From: JAVKBW01 sp040222995
GTDB lineage: Bacteria; Pseudomonadota; Alphaproteobacteria; UBA8366; Aestuariispiraceae
DNA: 64,000 bases
NCBI GenBank assembly: GCA_040222995.1
Contig: JAVKBW010000042.1
Location: 186,001 to 250,000 of the forward strand
Direction of reading: 5' to 3'
The translations under genes were made by a program, and so were the position numbers. The stretch's first letter is position 1, and the number at the start of each line of letters is the position of its first letter. Positions 41,916 to 51,166 of the stretch are shown here, piece by piece. The notes beneath the pieces are model-generated. The model was not told the origin of the DNA. It worked only from the letters and a program-made list of their open reading frames with translations, and did not search any database.

Positions 41916-43628
41916 TCAGACCGGGTCCCGCAGATTTTGCTCCGCTTTTTGACGCGCTTCGGCAAAATGCGCTGCAAACTCGTAGGAACATCCCGATAGA
42001 GCCGCGCTCATATCGGCAATGGATTTTGACGGTTGCGGCGGCACACCGCTGAGGATCACATGCGTTCCCATCGACCGGCATTGTTCAAGAAACTTGGCCA
42101 GCGCAGCCATGCCCGTAGCGTCAATCATCGGTACATTTTTCATATTGAGGATCAGCACCTTGGGCGTACTGCCGGCCTGCTGCAGAACGCCGCTCAGTTT
42201 GGCCGCGGCCCCGAAGAAGAACGGACCGTTGATCGTGTAAACCGCCACACCGTCGGGAAGATCCTTGAATCCGGTATACCGGGCCCGCGGCTCGTCGGTG
42301 ATGTCGTCGACATCCTCGTCGATCAGCTTCGTATGCGTTTCCACCTCGACCGCCTGCGCCATGCGGTGCATGAACAGAATCGCGGCAAGCACGACACCGA
42401 CCTCGATCGCCACGGTAAGGTCGACCATCACGGTGAGGCCGAAGGTCAGCAGCAGCACGACCCGGTCGCCGACGGGTGCGTTCATCAGGTGCAGAAAGTG
42501 CTTGTATTCACTCATGTTCCAGGCGACCACAACCAGTACCGCGCCCAGCACGGCCAGCGGCACATAGCCCATCAGCGGCGCCAGCGTGAACATGAACAGC
42601 AAAAGAAAAACGGCATGCAACATGCCAGAAACGGGCGAGTGCGCACCGGATCGGATATTGGTGACGGTGCGGGCTATCGCGCCCGTCGCGGGGATGCCGC
42701 CCATTGCGGCGGAACCAAGATTGGCGAATCCCTGCGCCACCAACTCGCAGTTCGACCGATGCCTGCGGCCGGTCATGCCGTCGGCCACAACGGCGGACAG
42801 CAGGGATTCGACCCCGGCCAGAAAGGCGATGGTGAACGCGCTCGGCAGCAGTTCCACGAACCGGGCATAGGTCAGCGTGGTGAAATCGGGCAGATGCGGC
42901 GCCGGCAGGGTGTGCGGAATCTCACCGAATCGCCGTCCGATCGTGTCCGCATCGAGGTTCAGACCCCAGACCAGCACGGTCGCGCCGATAACGCAGATCA
43001 GAAAGGCTGGCCATTTCGGCGCATATCTTCGCATCGCCACAATCGCCGCCACCGCCCCCAGACCCAGCACCGCGGTGACCGGCTCGATTGTCTCGATATG
43101 GCTGAAATACGAGGCCCATTTGGCAAGAAATTCCGCCGGCGCGTTCTCGATCTGCAAACCCAGCAGATCCTTGACCTGGCTGGAAAAGATGATGACCGCG
43201 ATGCCCCCGGTAAACCCGGTGACGACCGGATAAGGGATGTATTTGATATAGGTGCCGAAACCGACGAACCCGGCGACCAGCAGGATGATGCCGGCCATGA
43301 TAGTCGCCAGCACCAGCCCTTCATAGCCGAACTGGGCGACGATGTTGAACACCACGACGACGAAAGCGCCGGTCGGCCCGCCGATCTGGAACCGGCTGCC
43401 GCCGAGCGCCGAAATGACGAACCCGGCGACAACGGCGGTGAAGATGCCGCGCTCCGGTCCGACGCCTGATGCGATGGCCAGCGCCATCGCCAGCGGCAGG
43501 GCCACAATCGCGACCGTCAGCCCGCTGATCGCATCGCTCTTGAACTCCCTCGGCCCGTATCCCTCGCGCAGCACGGTGACGGATTTCGGAATGAACAGGT
43601 GCCAGTATTTTGTATTGGTGCCGGGCAT
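41916..43628 (-). CDS. SulP-family anion transporter with STAS domain
   Basis: 570 residues: an N-terminal transport domain of about 10-14 helices (IVALPLAMALAIASGVGPERG is the SulP entry motif), and a C-terminal cytoplasmic STAS domain (about 440-560) with MKNVPMIDATGMAALAKFL. SulP proteins carry sulfate, bicarbonate or dicarboxylates; the ligand is not readable. It is convergent with the EAL gene and divergent from the carnitine cluster, from which it is separated by about 280 bases. Confidence 0.9.
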   Translation of the reverse strand: MPGTNTKYWHLFIPKSVTVLREGYGPREFKSDAISGLTVAIVALPLAMALAIASGVGPERGIFTAVVAGFVISALGGSRFQIGGPTGAFVVVVFNIVAQFGYEGLVLATIMAGIILLVAGFVGFGTYIKYIPYPVVTGFTGGIAVIIFSSQVKDLLGLQIENAPAEFLAKWASYFSHIETIEPVTAVLGLGAVAAIVAMRRYAPKWPAFLICVIGATVLVWGLNLDADTIGRRFGEIPHTLPAPHLPDFTTLTYARFVELLPSAFTIAFLAGVESLLSAVVADGMTGRRHRSNCELVAQGFANLGSAAMGGIPATGAIARTVTNIRSGAHSPVSGMLHAVFLLLFMFTLAPLMGYVPLAVLGAVLVVVAWNMSEYKHFLHLMNAPVGDRVVLLLTFGLTVMVDLTVAIEVGVVLAAILFMHRMAQAVEVETHTKLIDEDVDDITDEPRARYTGFKDLPDGVAVYTINGPFFFGAAAKLSGVLQQAGSTPKVLILNMKNVPMIDATGMAALAKFLEQCRSMGTHVILSGVPPQPSKSIADMSAALSGCSYEFAAHFAEARQKAEQNLRDPV

Positions 43629-43907
43629 ATAATGCTGACTCTTGAAAGGTGGATTTGGGGACCAATTGCGAGGTTTTGCTATCGATGATAAATGCCTTCA
43701 TTCGGCGCGAGTCAACGGAATGGTTGTCGCAGACCGCTGTACTTCCGCCTTTCCGCCCATCGACTGTGTGGCGGATTTTTTCACATTCTGGCGAAATTGT
43801 CGCAACACGCAGTTGGGGGCCGGTGAAGATTGTGGCGGGTGGACGTTTCGTTGCGGACCGGAGCCAACCGCGTCATTCGTGTTGTCGTTTTTTGAAAGGG
43901 TCGGATT

Positions 43908-44711
43908 TTGTCGAACTACGTAACCGTCGTGCGGGACGGCCATGTGCTGGAAGTCACGCTGGACAAGCCCAAGGTCAACGCCATCAATGACGAGATGAGC
44001 CGGGAGCTGGCCGCCGCATTCACCCTGCTTCGGGAAGACCCCGACCTGCGCGTCGGCATCGTCACCGCCGCCGGGCAGAAGATCTTTTCCGCCGGCTGGG
44101 ACCTGAAGGACGTCAACGACAGCGACACCGGCATCGACAACTGGTGGGAAACCGGCAATTTCGGCGAAGGCGGTTTCGCCGGACTGACCGAAAACTGGAA
44201 ACTGAACAAGCCCGTCATCGCCGCGCTGAACGGTCTGGTCATCGGTGGCGGGTTCGAGCTGGCGATGAGCGCCGACCTTCTGATCGCCGCCGATCATGTC
44301 GAATTCGCCCTGCCTGAAATGCCGCTGGGTATCGTGCCGGATGCCGGCGCGCTGCAGCGCCTGCCGCGTCGCCTGCCGTACAACATTGCCGTCGAGATGC
44401 TGTTTCTCGGCCGCCGGATGAGCGCGGCGGAAGCGGCGGGATACGGTCTGGTCAACAAAGTGGTACCCTATGACGACCTGATGGCGACGGCCCGGGAATG
44501 GGCGCATCAACTGGCGAAATCCGCGCCGCTGGCGCTTCAGACCGTGAAGGAAGTCTTGCGCAGTATCGAAGGCGCGCCGCTGGAACAGGCTTTCGATATC
44601 ATGCGCACCGGCGACCTGCCGACCTATCGGGCAATGCTGCGGTCGGAAGATTCCAAGGAAGGCATTCAGGCCTTCGTCGAAAAACGCGAACCGGTATTCA
44701 AGGGACGATAG
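43908..44711 (+). CDS. enoyl-CoA hydratase/isomerase, probable carnitinyl-CoA (crotonobetainyl-CoA) hydratase
   Basis: 267 residues starting at TTG 43908 after GAAAGGG. Crotonase-fold blocks are VNAINDEMSREL, the oxyanion-hole region SAGWDLKDVN and LIGGGFELAMSADLLIA, and the Glu-bearing LPEMPLGIVPDAGALQRLP. It resembles CaiD most, and the next gene is a carnitine dehydrogenase, so hydration of crotonobetainyl-CoA to carnitinyl-CoA is the likely reaction. First gene of the gamma-butyrobetaine/carnitine cluster. The TTG start suggests low translation. Confidence 0.78.
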   Translation: MSNYVTVVRDGHVLEVTLDKPKVNAINDEMSRELAAAFTLLREDPDLRVGIVTAAGQKIFSAGWDLKDVNDSDTGIDNWWETGNFGEGGFAGLTENWKLNKPVIAALNGLVIGGGFELAMSADLLIAADHVEFALPEMPLGIVPDAGALQRLPRRLPYNIAVEMLFLGRRMSAAEAAGYGLVNKVVPYDDLMATAREWAHQLAKSAPLALQTVKEVLRSIEGAPLEQAFDIMRTGDLPTYRAMLRSEDSKEGIQAFVEKREPVFKGR

Positions 44712-44717
44712 ACCATC

Positions 44718-45668
44718 ATGAGCAACAGACCGGAACCATCGGACGTCCGCCGCATCGCCAGCCTGGGGGCCGGGCCGATCGGCGCAGGCTGGACCGCGCA
44801 TTTTCTGGCGCGCGGCTACGATACCACGGCGTACCTGCACAGCATGGACGAGAAACCAGCCTTTACGCAGGTACTGGAAACAGCCTGGATCAGCCTCGAA
44901 CAACTGGGGCTCGCCCCCGGCGCGTCGCTCGACAGACTGGTCGTCACCGACGATCTGGAAGCCGCCGTCACGGAGGCCGAATTCGTGCAGGAAAGCGGCC
45001 CGGAAAACCTGCCGATCAAACAGGACCTGTATGAAAAACTGGGCCGGATGACGCCGCCGGAAACGGTTATCGCATCCAGTACATCGGGTTTGCCGATGAC
45101 CGATATCCAGGAAAAATGTTCGACGCCGGACCGCACCGTTATCGGCCACCCGTTCAATCCGCCCTACCTGTTGCCGCTGGTCGAGATCATCGGCGGCAGG
45201 AAAACCGATCCGGCCGCTGTCGACTGGGCGCGCCGGTTCTACGAGGTCGCCGGAAAGGCGCCGCTGGTGATGAAAAAGGAAGTGCCTGGGTTCGTCGCAA
45301 CGCGGCTTCAGGAGGCGCTGTGGCGGGAAGCATTACATATGGTGGCGAATGGCGAAGCGACGCCGGAGGATATCGACATCGCGCTGATCAACGGCCCCGG
45401 CCCGCGCATGGCCGTTCTGGGCCAGTGCATGGCGTTTCATGTCGCCTGTGGTGCCGGCGGCATGGCGACCAATCTCGATCAGTTCGGCCCGGCGCTGAAA
45501 CTGCCCTGGACCCGGCTGGAAGCGCCGGAGCTGACGAGGGAATTGCGCGATGCCATGGTCGATGGCTGCAACGACATCGCCGGCAATCGAGGCTTCGAGG
45601 AAATGGCGGCGGAACGCGATCGCGCCATCGTCGGCATTCTGAAAGCGGTCAGACAGGCGAAAGCCTGA
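44718..45668 (+). CDS. cdhA: L-carnitine dehydrogenase
   Basis: 316 residues of the 3-hydroxyacyl-CoA dehydrogenase superfamily. The NAD-binding loop is SLGAGPIGAGWTAHFLARG, and the catalytic His motif is VIGHPFNPPYLLPLVE, the form typical of carnitine dehydrogenase. The C-terminal dimerisation domain is complete. It oxidises L-carnitine to 3-dehydrocarnitine with NAD+. It starts six bases after the hydratase gene. The nearby CdhR-type regulator and BKACE enzyme support the assignment. Confidence 0.85.
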   Translation: MSNRPEPSDVRRIASLGAGPIGAGWTAHFLARGYDTTAYLHSMDEKPAFTQVLETAWISLEQLGLAPGASLDRLVVTDDLEAAVTEAEFVQESGPENLPIKQDLYEKLGRMTPPETVIASSTSGLPMTDIQEKCSTPDRTVIGHPFNPPYLLPLVEIIGGRKTDPAAVDWARRFYEVAGKAPLVMKKEVPGFVATRLQEALWREALHMVANGEATPEDIDIALINGPGPRMAVLGQCMAFHVACGAGGMATNLDQFGPALKLPWTRLEAPELTRELRDAMVDGCNDIAGNRGFEEMAAERDRAIVGILKAVRQAKA

Positions 45669-45680
45669 TACATCGCCTGC

Positions 45681-46718
45681 CTAAATTTTCTGCGCCTTCT
45701 GCAGCCGTGACCTCAGATTGAAGGAATAGACCGTACCCGGCCAGGACGGCGACGGTTCGTTTTCCGGCCAGGATTGCCGGTAGGCGCTTGGCATCTTTCC
45801 GAATGTCTTGTAAAACGCTTGCGAAAAGTACGACATCGAATTGAACCCGCAGGCCGCCGACACTTCCCGGATCGACATATGCGTGCTGGTCAGCAGCACC
45901 CGTGCATATTGCAACCGCAGCAGCGAATAGAACTGCACGATGGTGCAGCCGGTATCGCGCTTGAACAGGCGTTCGAGCTGGCGTTGCGATACATCGAGCT
46001 TCTCACACAGCTCAGGCACGCTCAGCGGTTCTTCGATGTTTTCCTCGATCAGCACCATCGCGGCGCGGACTTCGGCATGAACCTCCGTATCGATGCCGCC
46101 GGTCGCATGCCGCTGCGCGCCTTCGGCCGGACGTCGCGGATAGTGCATGATCTGGTTTGCGACTTCGGACGCTAGCTGCTCGCCCTGTTGCCTTGCAATC
46201 AGGTGAAGCATTAAATCCAGACCTGATGTAAAGCCGGCGCAGCTCATCACCGTTCTGTCGATCGTGTACAACTGTTCGCGCACGTCGATCTGCGGATAAT
46301 CCTCTGCGAATCCGGGCAGCCAGGACCAGTGCGTCGTTGCAATGTGTCCGGCAAGAAGCCCGGCCCGCGCCAGCGGGTACACCCCCAGTTCGACGCCGAT
46401 CAACCGCGCGCCGTGCCGTTCCTGATGGCGCAGCCAGTTCGACAGATCCTTGTTGTGGTAATGCTCCGCACCCCAGCTTGCGCAGACGGCAACGATGTTC
46501 GGTTCCGTCGCATCCGGCTGCTCCAGCGGCCCGCATTTGACCTCCAGACCGTTGCTCGCCGTCACATCGCCGGGGGCCGCCGAGCGGTAGTCCCAGGAAT
46601 AAAGCGCTTCCGGCGACAGATAGTTTGCGACCCGCATCGGTTCGATAAACGTCATCAGCGCGATCATGTTGAATCGCGGAACCAGAACAAACGTGACATG
46701 GGTCGGATCGTCGCTCAT
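45681..46718 (-). CDS. cdhR: GlxA/CdhR-type AraC-family regulator
   Basis: 345 residues: an N-terminal DJ-1/PfpI-like (GATase1) domain (about 8-190: FVLVPRFNMIALMTFIEPMRVANYLS) and a C-terminal AraC double helix-turn-helix (about 220-320: LCEKLDVSQRQLERLFKRDTGC). This is the CdhR/GbdR/ArgR subgroup that activates carnitine and betaine catabolism. It is convergent with cdhA and divergent from the cleavage-enzyme gene; TGGCGAA occurs in that promoter region and also before the hydratase gene. Confidence 0.85.
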   Translation of the reverse strand: MSDDPTHVTFVLVPRFNMIALMTFIEPMRVANYLSPEALYSWDYRSAAPGDVTASNGLEVKCGPLEQPDATEPNIVAVCASWGAEHYHNKDLSNWLRHQERHGARLIGVELGVYPLARAGLLAGHIATTHWSWLPGFAEDYPQIDVREQLYTIDRTVMSCAGFTSGLDLMLHLIARQQGEQLASEVANQIMHYPRRPAEGAQRHATGGIDTEVHAEVRAAMVLIEENIEEPLSVPELCEKLDVSQRQLERLFKRDTGCTIVQFYSLLRLQYARVLLTSTHMSIREVSAACGFNSMSYFSQAFYKTFGKMPSAYRQSWPENEPSPSWPGTVYSFNLRSRLQKAQKI

Positions 46719-46831
46719 TTCGTCTCCACTGCCGGTCGAAAAAACTGCAATTTGGCGAATAAGTTAAAATCACGCCAGGGCTTTTGACAAATGATTTGCG
46801 TCATCAACCGCTTCCTTCAGGAGACCTCCCC

Positions 46832-47716
46832 ATGAATTTCGAAGTGATCATTACCTGCGCCATCTCCGGCGCCGGCGACACGGTCGGCAAGAACCCCAAC
46901 GTTCCGGTGACGCCGGAACAGGTCGCGAATGCCGCGATCGAGGCGGCCAAGGCCGGGGCGGCGGTCGCCCATGTTCATGTCCGCGACCCGGAGACCGGTA
47001 AGGGGTCGCGCGACCCGGCGTTGTTCCGCGAAGCCGTCGACCGGATCCGCTCCAGCGGCACCGATGTTGTTCTCAATCTGACAGCCGGCATGGGCGGCGA
47101 CTGGACGCCCGACCCGAACAATCCCGCCATGCCCGGCCCCGGCACGGATATGGTTGGTCCGGAAGAAAGGCTGATCCATGTGAAGGAAAACCTGCCGGAA
47201 ATCTGCAGCCTCGATTGCGGCACGCTGAATTTCGGCAATGGCGATGAAATCTACATCTCGACCCCGCCGACCCTGCGCAAGATGGCGGAACTTGTTCAGT
47301 CCTGGGGCGTAAAGCCGGAACTGGAAGTCTTCGAGCTGGGCCATATCCGGTTCGCCCGCCAGATGATCGCCGAAGGCCTGATCGACGATCCGCCGATGTT
47401 CCAGATCTGCCTCGGCATTCCCTGGGGCGCGGACCAGAGCGTCGATACGATGCAGGCGATGAAGAACTACCTGCCCGACGGTGCGGCGTGGAGCGGTTTC
47501 GGCATTTCACGCATGCAGATGCCGATGGCGGCGACCGCCGTGGCAATGGGCGGCAACTGCCGCGTCGGCCTGGAGGACAACATCTACCTGGATCGCGGCG
47601 TGCTGGCGACGAACGGCCAGCTTGTCGAGCGGGTGGTCGGCATCGTCGAACGCATGGGCGCGAAAGTGCTGACGCCGGCGGAAGCCCGCAAGAAGCTCAA
47701 GCTGCGGGGAGCATGA
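46832..47716 (+). CDS. cdhC: BKACE-family beta-keto acid cleavage enzyme, probable 3-dehydrocarnitine:acetyl-CoA trimethylaminotransferase
   Basis: 294 residues from ATG 46832 (MNFEVIITCAISGAG) after AGGAGACC. The zinc site HxH is H47/H49 in AHVHVRDPETG, and other BKACE blocks are SLDCGTLNFG and ELEVFELGHI. The enzyme splits 3-dehydrocarnitine with acetyl-CoA into betainyl-CoA and acetoacetate. The substrate is assigned from the carnitine dehydrogenase context; BKACE members as a whole use many beta-keto acids. It overlaps the acyl-CoA dehydrogenase start. Confidence 0.82.
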   Translation: MNFEVIITCAISGAGDTVGKNPNVPVTPEQVANAAIEAAKAGAAVAHVHVRDPETGKGSRDPALFREAVDRIRSSGTDVVLNLTAGMGGDWTPDPNNPAMPGPGTDMVGPEERLIHVKENLPEICSLDCGTLNFGNGDEIYISTPPTLRKMAELVQSWGVKPELEVFELGHIRFARQMIAEGLIDDPPMFQICLGIPWGADQSVDTMQAMKNYLPDGAAWSGFGISRMQMPMAATAVAMGGNCRVGLEDNIYLDRGVLATNGQLVERVVGIVERMGAKVLTPAEARKKLKLRGA

Positions 47717-48879
47717 CGATGCCGGCAGAAGCCGATCATGACCTGCGCCTGCTGCAGGAAACCGTCGCCCGGTTCGTCACGGAAGAACTGCTTCCCTACG
47801 AGGAACAGGTGGACCGCGACGGCGCGGTCCCGCCTGACCTCGGCCGGCAGATCGAGGAACGGTCCAAGGAAATCGGCCTGTTCGCCGCGAACCTGCCGGA
47901 AGAGGTCGGCGGCGGCGGCCTGTCCTATAACGGCATGCGGGTTATGGAGCGGGAATACGGCAAGGTCAGCCATGCGCTGCATGGCTGGGTCGCCCGGCCG
48001 ACGGAAATTCTGCTGGCCGGCACAAAAGAACAGCAGGCGCGGTATCTCGCGCCCTGCGTCACAGGCGAAAAGCGCGAACTGTTCGCCCTGACCGAACCGG
48101 ATGCCGGATCGGATATCATGTCGATGAAAACCGCCGCCCGACGCGACGGCGACGACTGGATTCTGAACGGCTCGAAGCATTTTATCTCCGGCCCGGTGAT
48201 GCCCGATTTCGCCATCGTCTTCGCCGCCACCGGCGAGGATGAAACGCCGCGCGGCTCGCGCCGCCGGATTTCCGCCTTTCTGGTCGATGTCGGCATGAAG
48301 GGGTTCGATATCGGCATCGGCACGAAATGCGTGTCGTATCGCGGCTACCATGTCTTCCAGTTGTCGTTCGACGATGTGCGTCTCGGTCCGGACCAGTTGC
48401 TGGGCGAGGAAGGCAAGGGGCTGGATCTGGCCGGAAAATGGCTCGGCATGGGCCGCATCTGGGTCGGCGCGACCTGCTGCGGCAAGGCCGAACGGCTGTA
48501 CGACATGGCCGCCCGATGGGCATCGGAACGCAAACAGTTCGGCCAGCCGATCGGACGCTTCCAGGCAACCGGGTTCAAACTTGCGGATATGGCGATACAG
48601 TTGAAAGCCGCCGACCTGATGGTCGAGGACGCCGTGCGCAAGGCGGATGACGGCGCAATGACAGACGCCGACGCCGCGATGGTAAAGGTCTTCTGCTCCG
48701 AAATGCTTAACAAGGTGGCGGACGATACGGTCCAGATTTACGGCGGCATGGGCCTGATGGAAGAGCTGCCGGTGCAACGCCTGTGGCGGGATTCACGCCT
48801 GGAGCGGATCTGGGACGGCACATCGGAAATCCAGCGCCACATCATAACCCGGTCGATTCTCAGGGAACGCGGCGCATGA
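47713..48879 (+). CDS. acyl-CoA dehydrogenase, probable gamma-butyrobetainyl-CoA dehydrogenase
   Basis: 388 residues, starting at ATG 47713 inside the stop of the cleavage enzyme (ATGA). FAD-dependent fold: the FAD/substrate block is ALTEPDAGSDIMSMKT and the C-terminal catalytic Glu region is IWDGTSEIQRHIITRSIL, with IYGGMGLMEE before it. In this cluster it would convert gamma-butyrobetainyl-CoA to crotonobetainyl-CoA, the substrate of the hydratase at the other end of the cluster (inference from pathway logic). Overlaps the following synthetase gene by four bases. Confidence 0.8.
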   Translation: MTMPAEADHDLRLLQETVARFVTEELLPYEEQVDRDGAVPPDLGRQIEERSKEIGLFAANLPEEVGGGGLSYNGMRVMEREYGKVSHALHGWVARPTEILLAGTKEQQARYLAPCVTGEKRELFALTEPDAGSDIMSMKTAARRDGDDWILNGSKHFISGPVMPDFAIVFAATGEDETPRGSRRRISAFLVDVGMKGFDIGIGTKCVSYRGYHVFQLSFDDVRLGPDQLLGEEGKGLDLAGKWLGMGRIWVGATCCGKAERLYDMAARWASERKQFGQPIGRFQATGFKLADMAIQLKAADLMVEDAVRKADDGAMTDADAAMVKVFCSEMLNKVADDTVQIYGGMGLMEELPVQRLWRDSRLERIWDGTSEIQRHIITRSILRERGA

Positions 48880-50984
48880 ATGACGTCCGGCGTGGCAATC
48901 TGCTCCGCCTGCTGAAGCCTCGCCATGTCGCGGTGATTGGGGGCGGCGATGCGGTTACCGTCGCCGGCGAATGCCGTCGCATCGGTTATGACGGGCCGTT
49001 CTGGCCAGTCAATCCGAAGCGGGCGGAGATCGGCGGCTATCCCTGTTATCCGACGGTCGAGGATTTGCCGGAAGCGCCGGACGCCGTGTTCATCGCGGTG
49101 CCGCGCGAAGCCGCCATCGACACACTTGCAAAACTCAATGTGATGGGGGCCGGCGGCGCGGTCTGCTACACCGCCGGCTTCGGCGAGATCGGCGAGGAAG
49201 GCCGTAAGGTCGAGGACCGCTTGATCGAAGCGGCCGGCGACATGGCGCTGATCGGCCCGAACTGTTACGGCATGATCAACTATATCGATCGGGTCGCCCT
49301 GTGGCCGTTCGCACATGGCGGCGACTGCCCCGGATACGGCGCGGCGATCATCACGCAAAGCGGCATGCTGTCGTCGGACCTGACGATGAGCCAGCGGTCG
49401 GTGCCGTTTTCCTACATGATATCAGCCGGCAACCAGACCCAGTTGCATCTGGAGGATTTTATCGATGTGCTGTGCGAACGCGAAGAAGTGCCTGCGATCG
49501 GGTTGCATATCGAAGGCCTGAAGGACGCCGCCCGGTTCGAGGCCGCCGCCCTGAAGGCGCTGTCGTTCGGCAAGCCGATTGTCGCCCTGAAAACCGGGTC
49601 GTCTTCCATCGGCGCGTCCCTCACCGTCAGCCATACCGGCTCACTTTCCGGCGAGGACACACTGTACGACGCGCTGTTCGACCGGCTTGGCATCGTGCGG
49701 GTCGAAAGCCCGGCGGAACTGCTGGAAACCCTGAAATTCTTCTGTGTCGCCGGCATCCCGAAAGGTAAACGGGTCGGCGGCCTGACCTGTTCCGGCGGCG
49801 GCGCGACCATGCTGGCCGACATGGCGGAAAAGCGCGGGCTGGAAATGCCGCAACCGCCGGAAGCAACCCGGTCCGCCCTGCGTAACCTGCTGCCGTTCAC
49901 CGCGACCGTTTCGAATCCGCTGGACTATACGACGCCGATCTGGGGAAACCGAGAGAAGACGGAACCCGTGTTTCGCACATTCCTGGATGATGGTTATGAC
50001 TCCGCGATTCTGATTCAGGATTACCCGGCGCCGGGCCTGGATGAAAGTCACGGTTTCTATTTCGCTGATGCGCTGGGCTTTGTCGCCGCAACGACGGATG
50101 CCGGAATGCCCGCCGCCGTCTGCAGCACATTGCCCGAGAACATGGACGAACAGACCCGGCAGGCGCTGATCGGAGCCGACTGTGCGCCGATGCAGGGTCT
50201 GGCGGAATGCCTGACGGCGGTTCGGGCGGCGGTCTGGTACGGCGAACGGCGACAGCAGATCGACCCGGCGATGCTACCACTGAAGAACGCTGCCGATACC
50301 GGGATCGCCCGACCCGTCCTGCTGGACGAGAAAGCGGCAAAGGACAGGCTTTCCGCCGCCGGCATCCGTGTTCCCGACGCCGTTGTCACTTGTGAAGCCG
50401 GGGCCCTGGCCGACAGCCGGTCGCTGACCTTTCCGGTGGCGCTGAAAATGCTGAGCCCGCGTCTGCCGCACAAGACAGAAGCCGGCGCGGTGCGCCTGAA
50501 CATCGCCTCGCCGGACGATCTGCCCTCAGCCGTCGCCGCCATGATAACGGCGGTGACCGCCTATAATCCGGATGCCGCCCGCGACAGATTCCTGATTGAG
50601 ACGATGGCCGACAAGCCGGTTGCCGAACTGCTGGTGACGGTGCGGCGCGACCCGACCTTCGGTCTGGCGCTGACCGTCGGTGTCGGCGGCGTGCTGGTCG
50701 AAATTCTGAAGGACGCGACGACCATCCTGCTGCCCGCCGCCCGGGCCGATATCGAACGCGCGCTGACGCGCCTGCGGATCGCGCCGTTGTTTGCCGGCCA
50801 CCGCGGGAAACCCGCGGCCGATATGGAAAAGCTCGTCGATACGATAGAGGCGGTCTGCGGCATCATGATCGCCGATACAGGCGAGATTTCGGAAATCGAG
50901 ATCAATCCGCTTTTCGTGCTGCCGGACAGGGTCGTCGCCGTCGATGCGCTGATGCAAGTGCGGTCGCCGGAACCAGGCCGCTAA
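48876..50984 (+). CDS. NDP-forming acyl-CoA synthetase, probable gamma-butyrobetainyl-CoA or betainyl-CoA ligase
   Basis: 702 residues from ATG 48876, overlapping the upstream stop (ATGA). Domain order: CoA-binding Rossmann domain (about 1-130: HVAVIGGGDAVTVAGECRR), succinyl-CoA-ligase-like domains (about 140-440, with ITQSGMLSSDL and VSHTGSLSGEDTLYD) and a C-terminal ATP-grasp domain (about 470-700, with FPVALKMLSPRLPHKTEAGAV and GVGGVLVEILKDATTILLP). It ligates CoA to an acid with ATP giving ADP and Pi. In an operon with a carnitine-type acyl-CoA dehydrogenase, gamma-butyrobetaine is the likely acid. Confidence 0.78.
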   Translation: MNDVRRGNLLRLLKPRHVAVIGGGDAVTVAGECRRIGYDGPFWPVNPKRAEIGGYPCYPTVEDLPEAPDAVFIAVPREAAIDTLAKLNVMGAGGAVCYTAGFGEIGEEGRKVEDRLIEAAGDMALIGPNCYGMINYIDRVALWPFAHGGDCPGYGAAIITQSGMLSSDLTMSQRSVPFSYMISAGNQTQLHLEDFIDVLCEREEVPAIGLHIEGLKDAARFEAAALKALSFGKPIVALKTGSSSIGASLTVSHTGSLSGEDTLYDALFDRLGIVRVESPAELLETLKFFCVAGIPKGKRVGGLTCSGGGATMLADMAEKRGLEMPQPPEATRSALRNLLPFTATVSNPLDYTTPIWGNREKTEPVFRTFLDDGYDSAILIQDYPAPGLDESHGFYFADALGFVAATTDAGMPAAVCSTLPENMDEQTRQALIGADCAPMQGLAECLTAVRAAVWYGERRQQIDPAMLPLKNAADTGIARPVLLDEKAAKDRLSAAGIRVPDAVVTCEAGALADSRSLTFPVALKMLSPRLPHKTEAGAVRLNIASPDDLPSAVAAMITAVTAYNPDAARDRFLIETMADKPVAELLVTVRRDPTFGLALTVGVGGVLVEILKDATTILLPAARADIERALTRLRIAPLFAGHRGKPAADMEKLVDTIEAVCGIMIADTGEISEIEINPLFVLPDRVVAVDALMQVRSPEPGR

Positions 50985-51166
50985 AAAGAACAGTGTGAAA
51001 CCGGCCGGCGCCGGCACATCTTCACCTTTCGGTGAAGTCTCCTGATATTGTCGGGATTTCGGCTTATTCTTGCCCTGAACAGGTGCGACCGTTGCCGGAT
51101 GAAGGCCGCACCTTATATATCCGTCCGGCACTGTTAACCGCATCGAAAACAGGAAACACGCAACCC

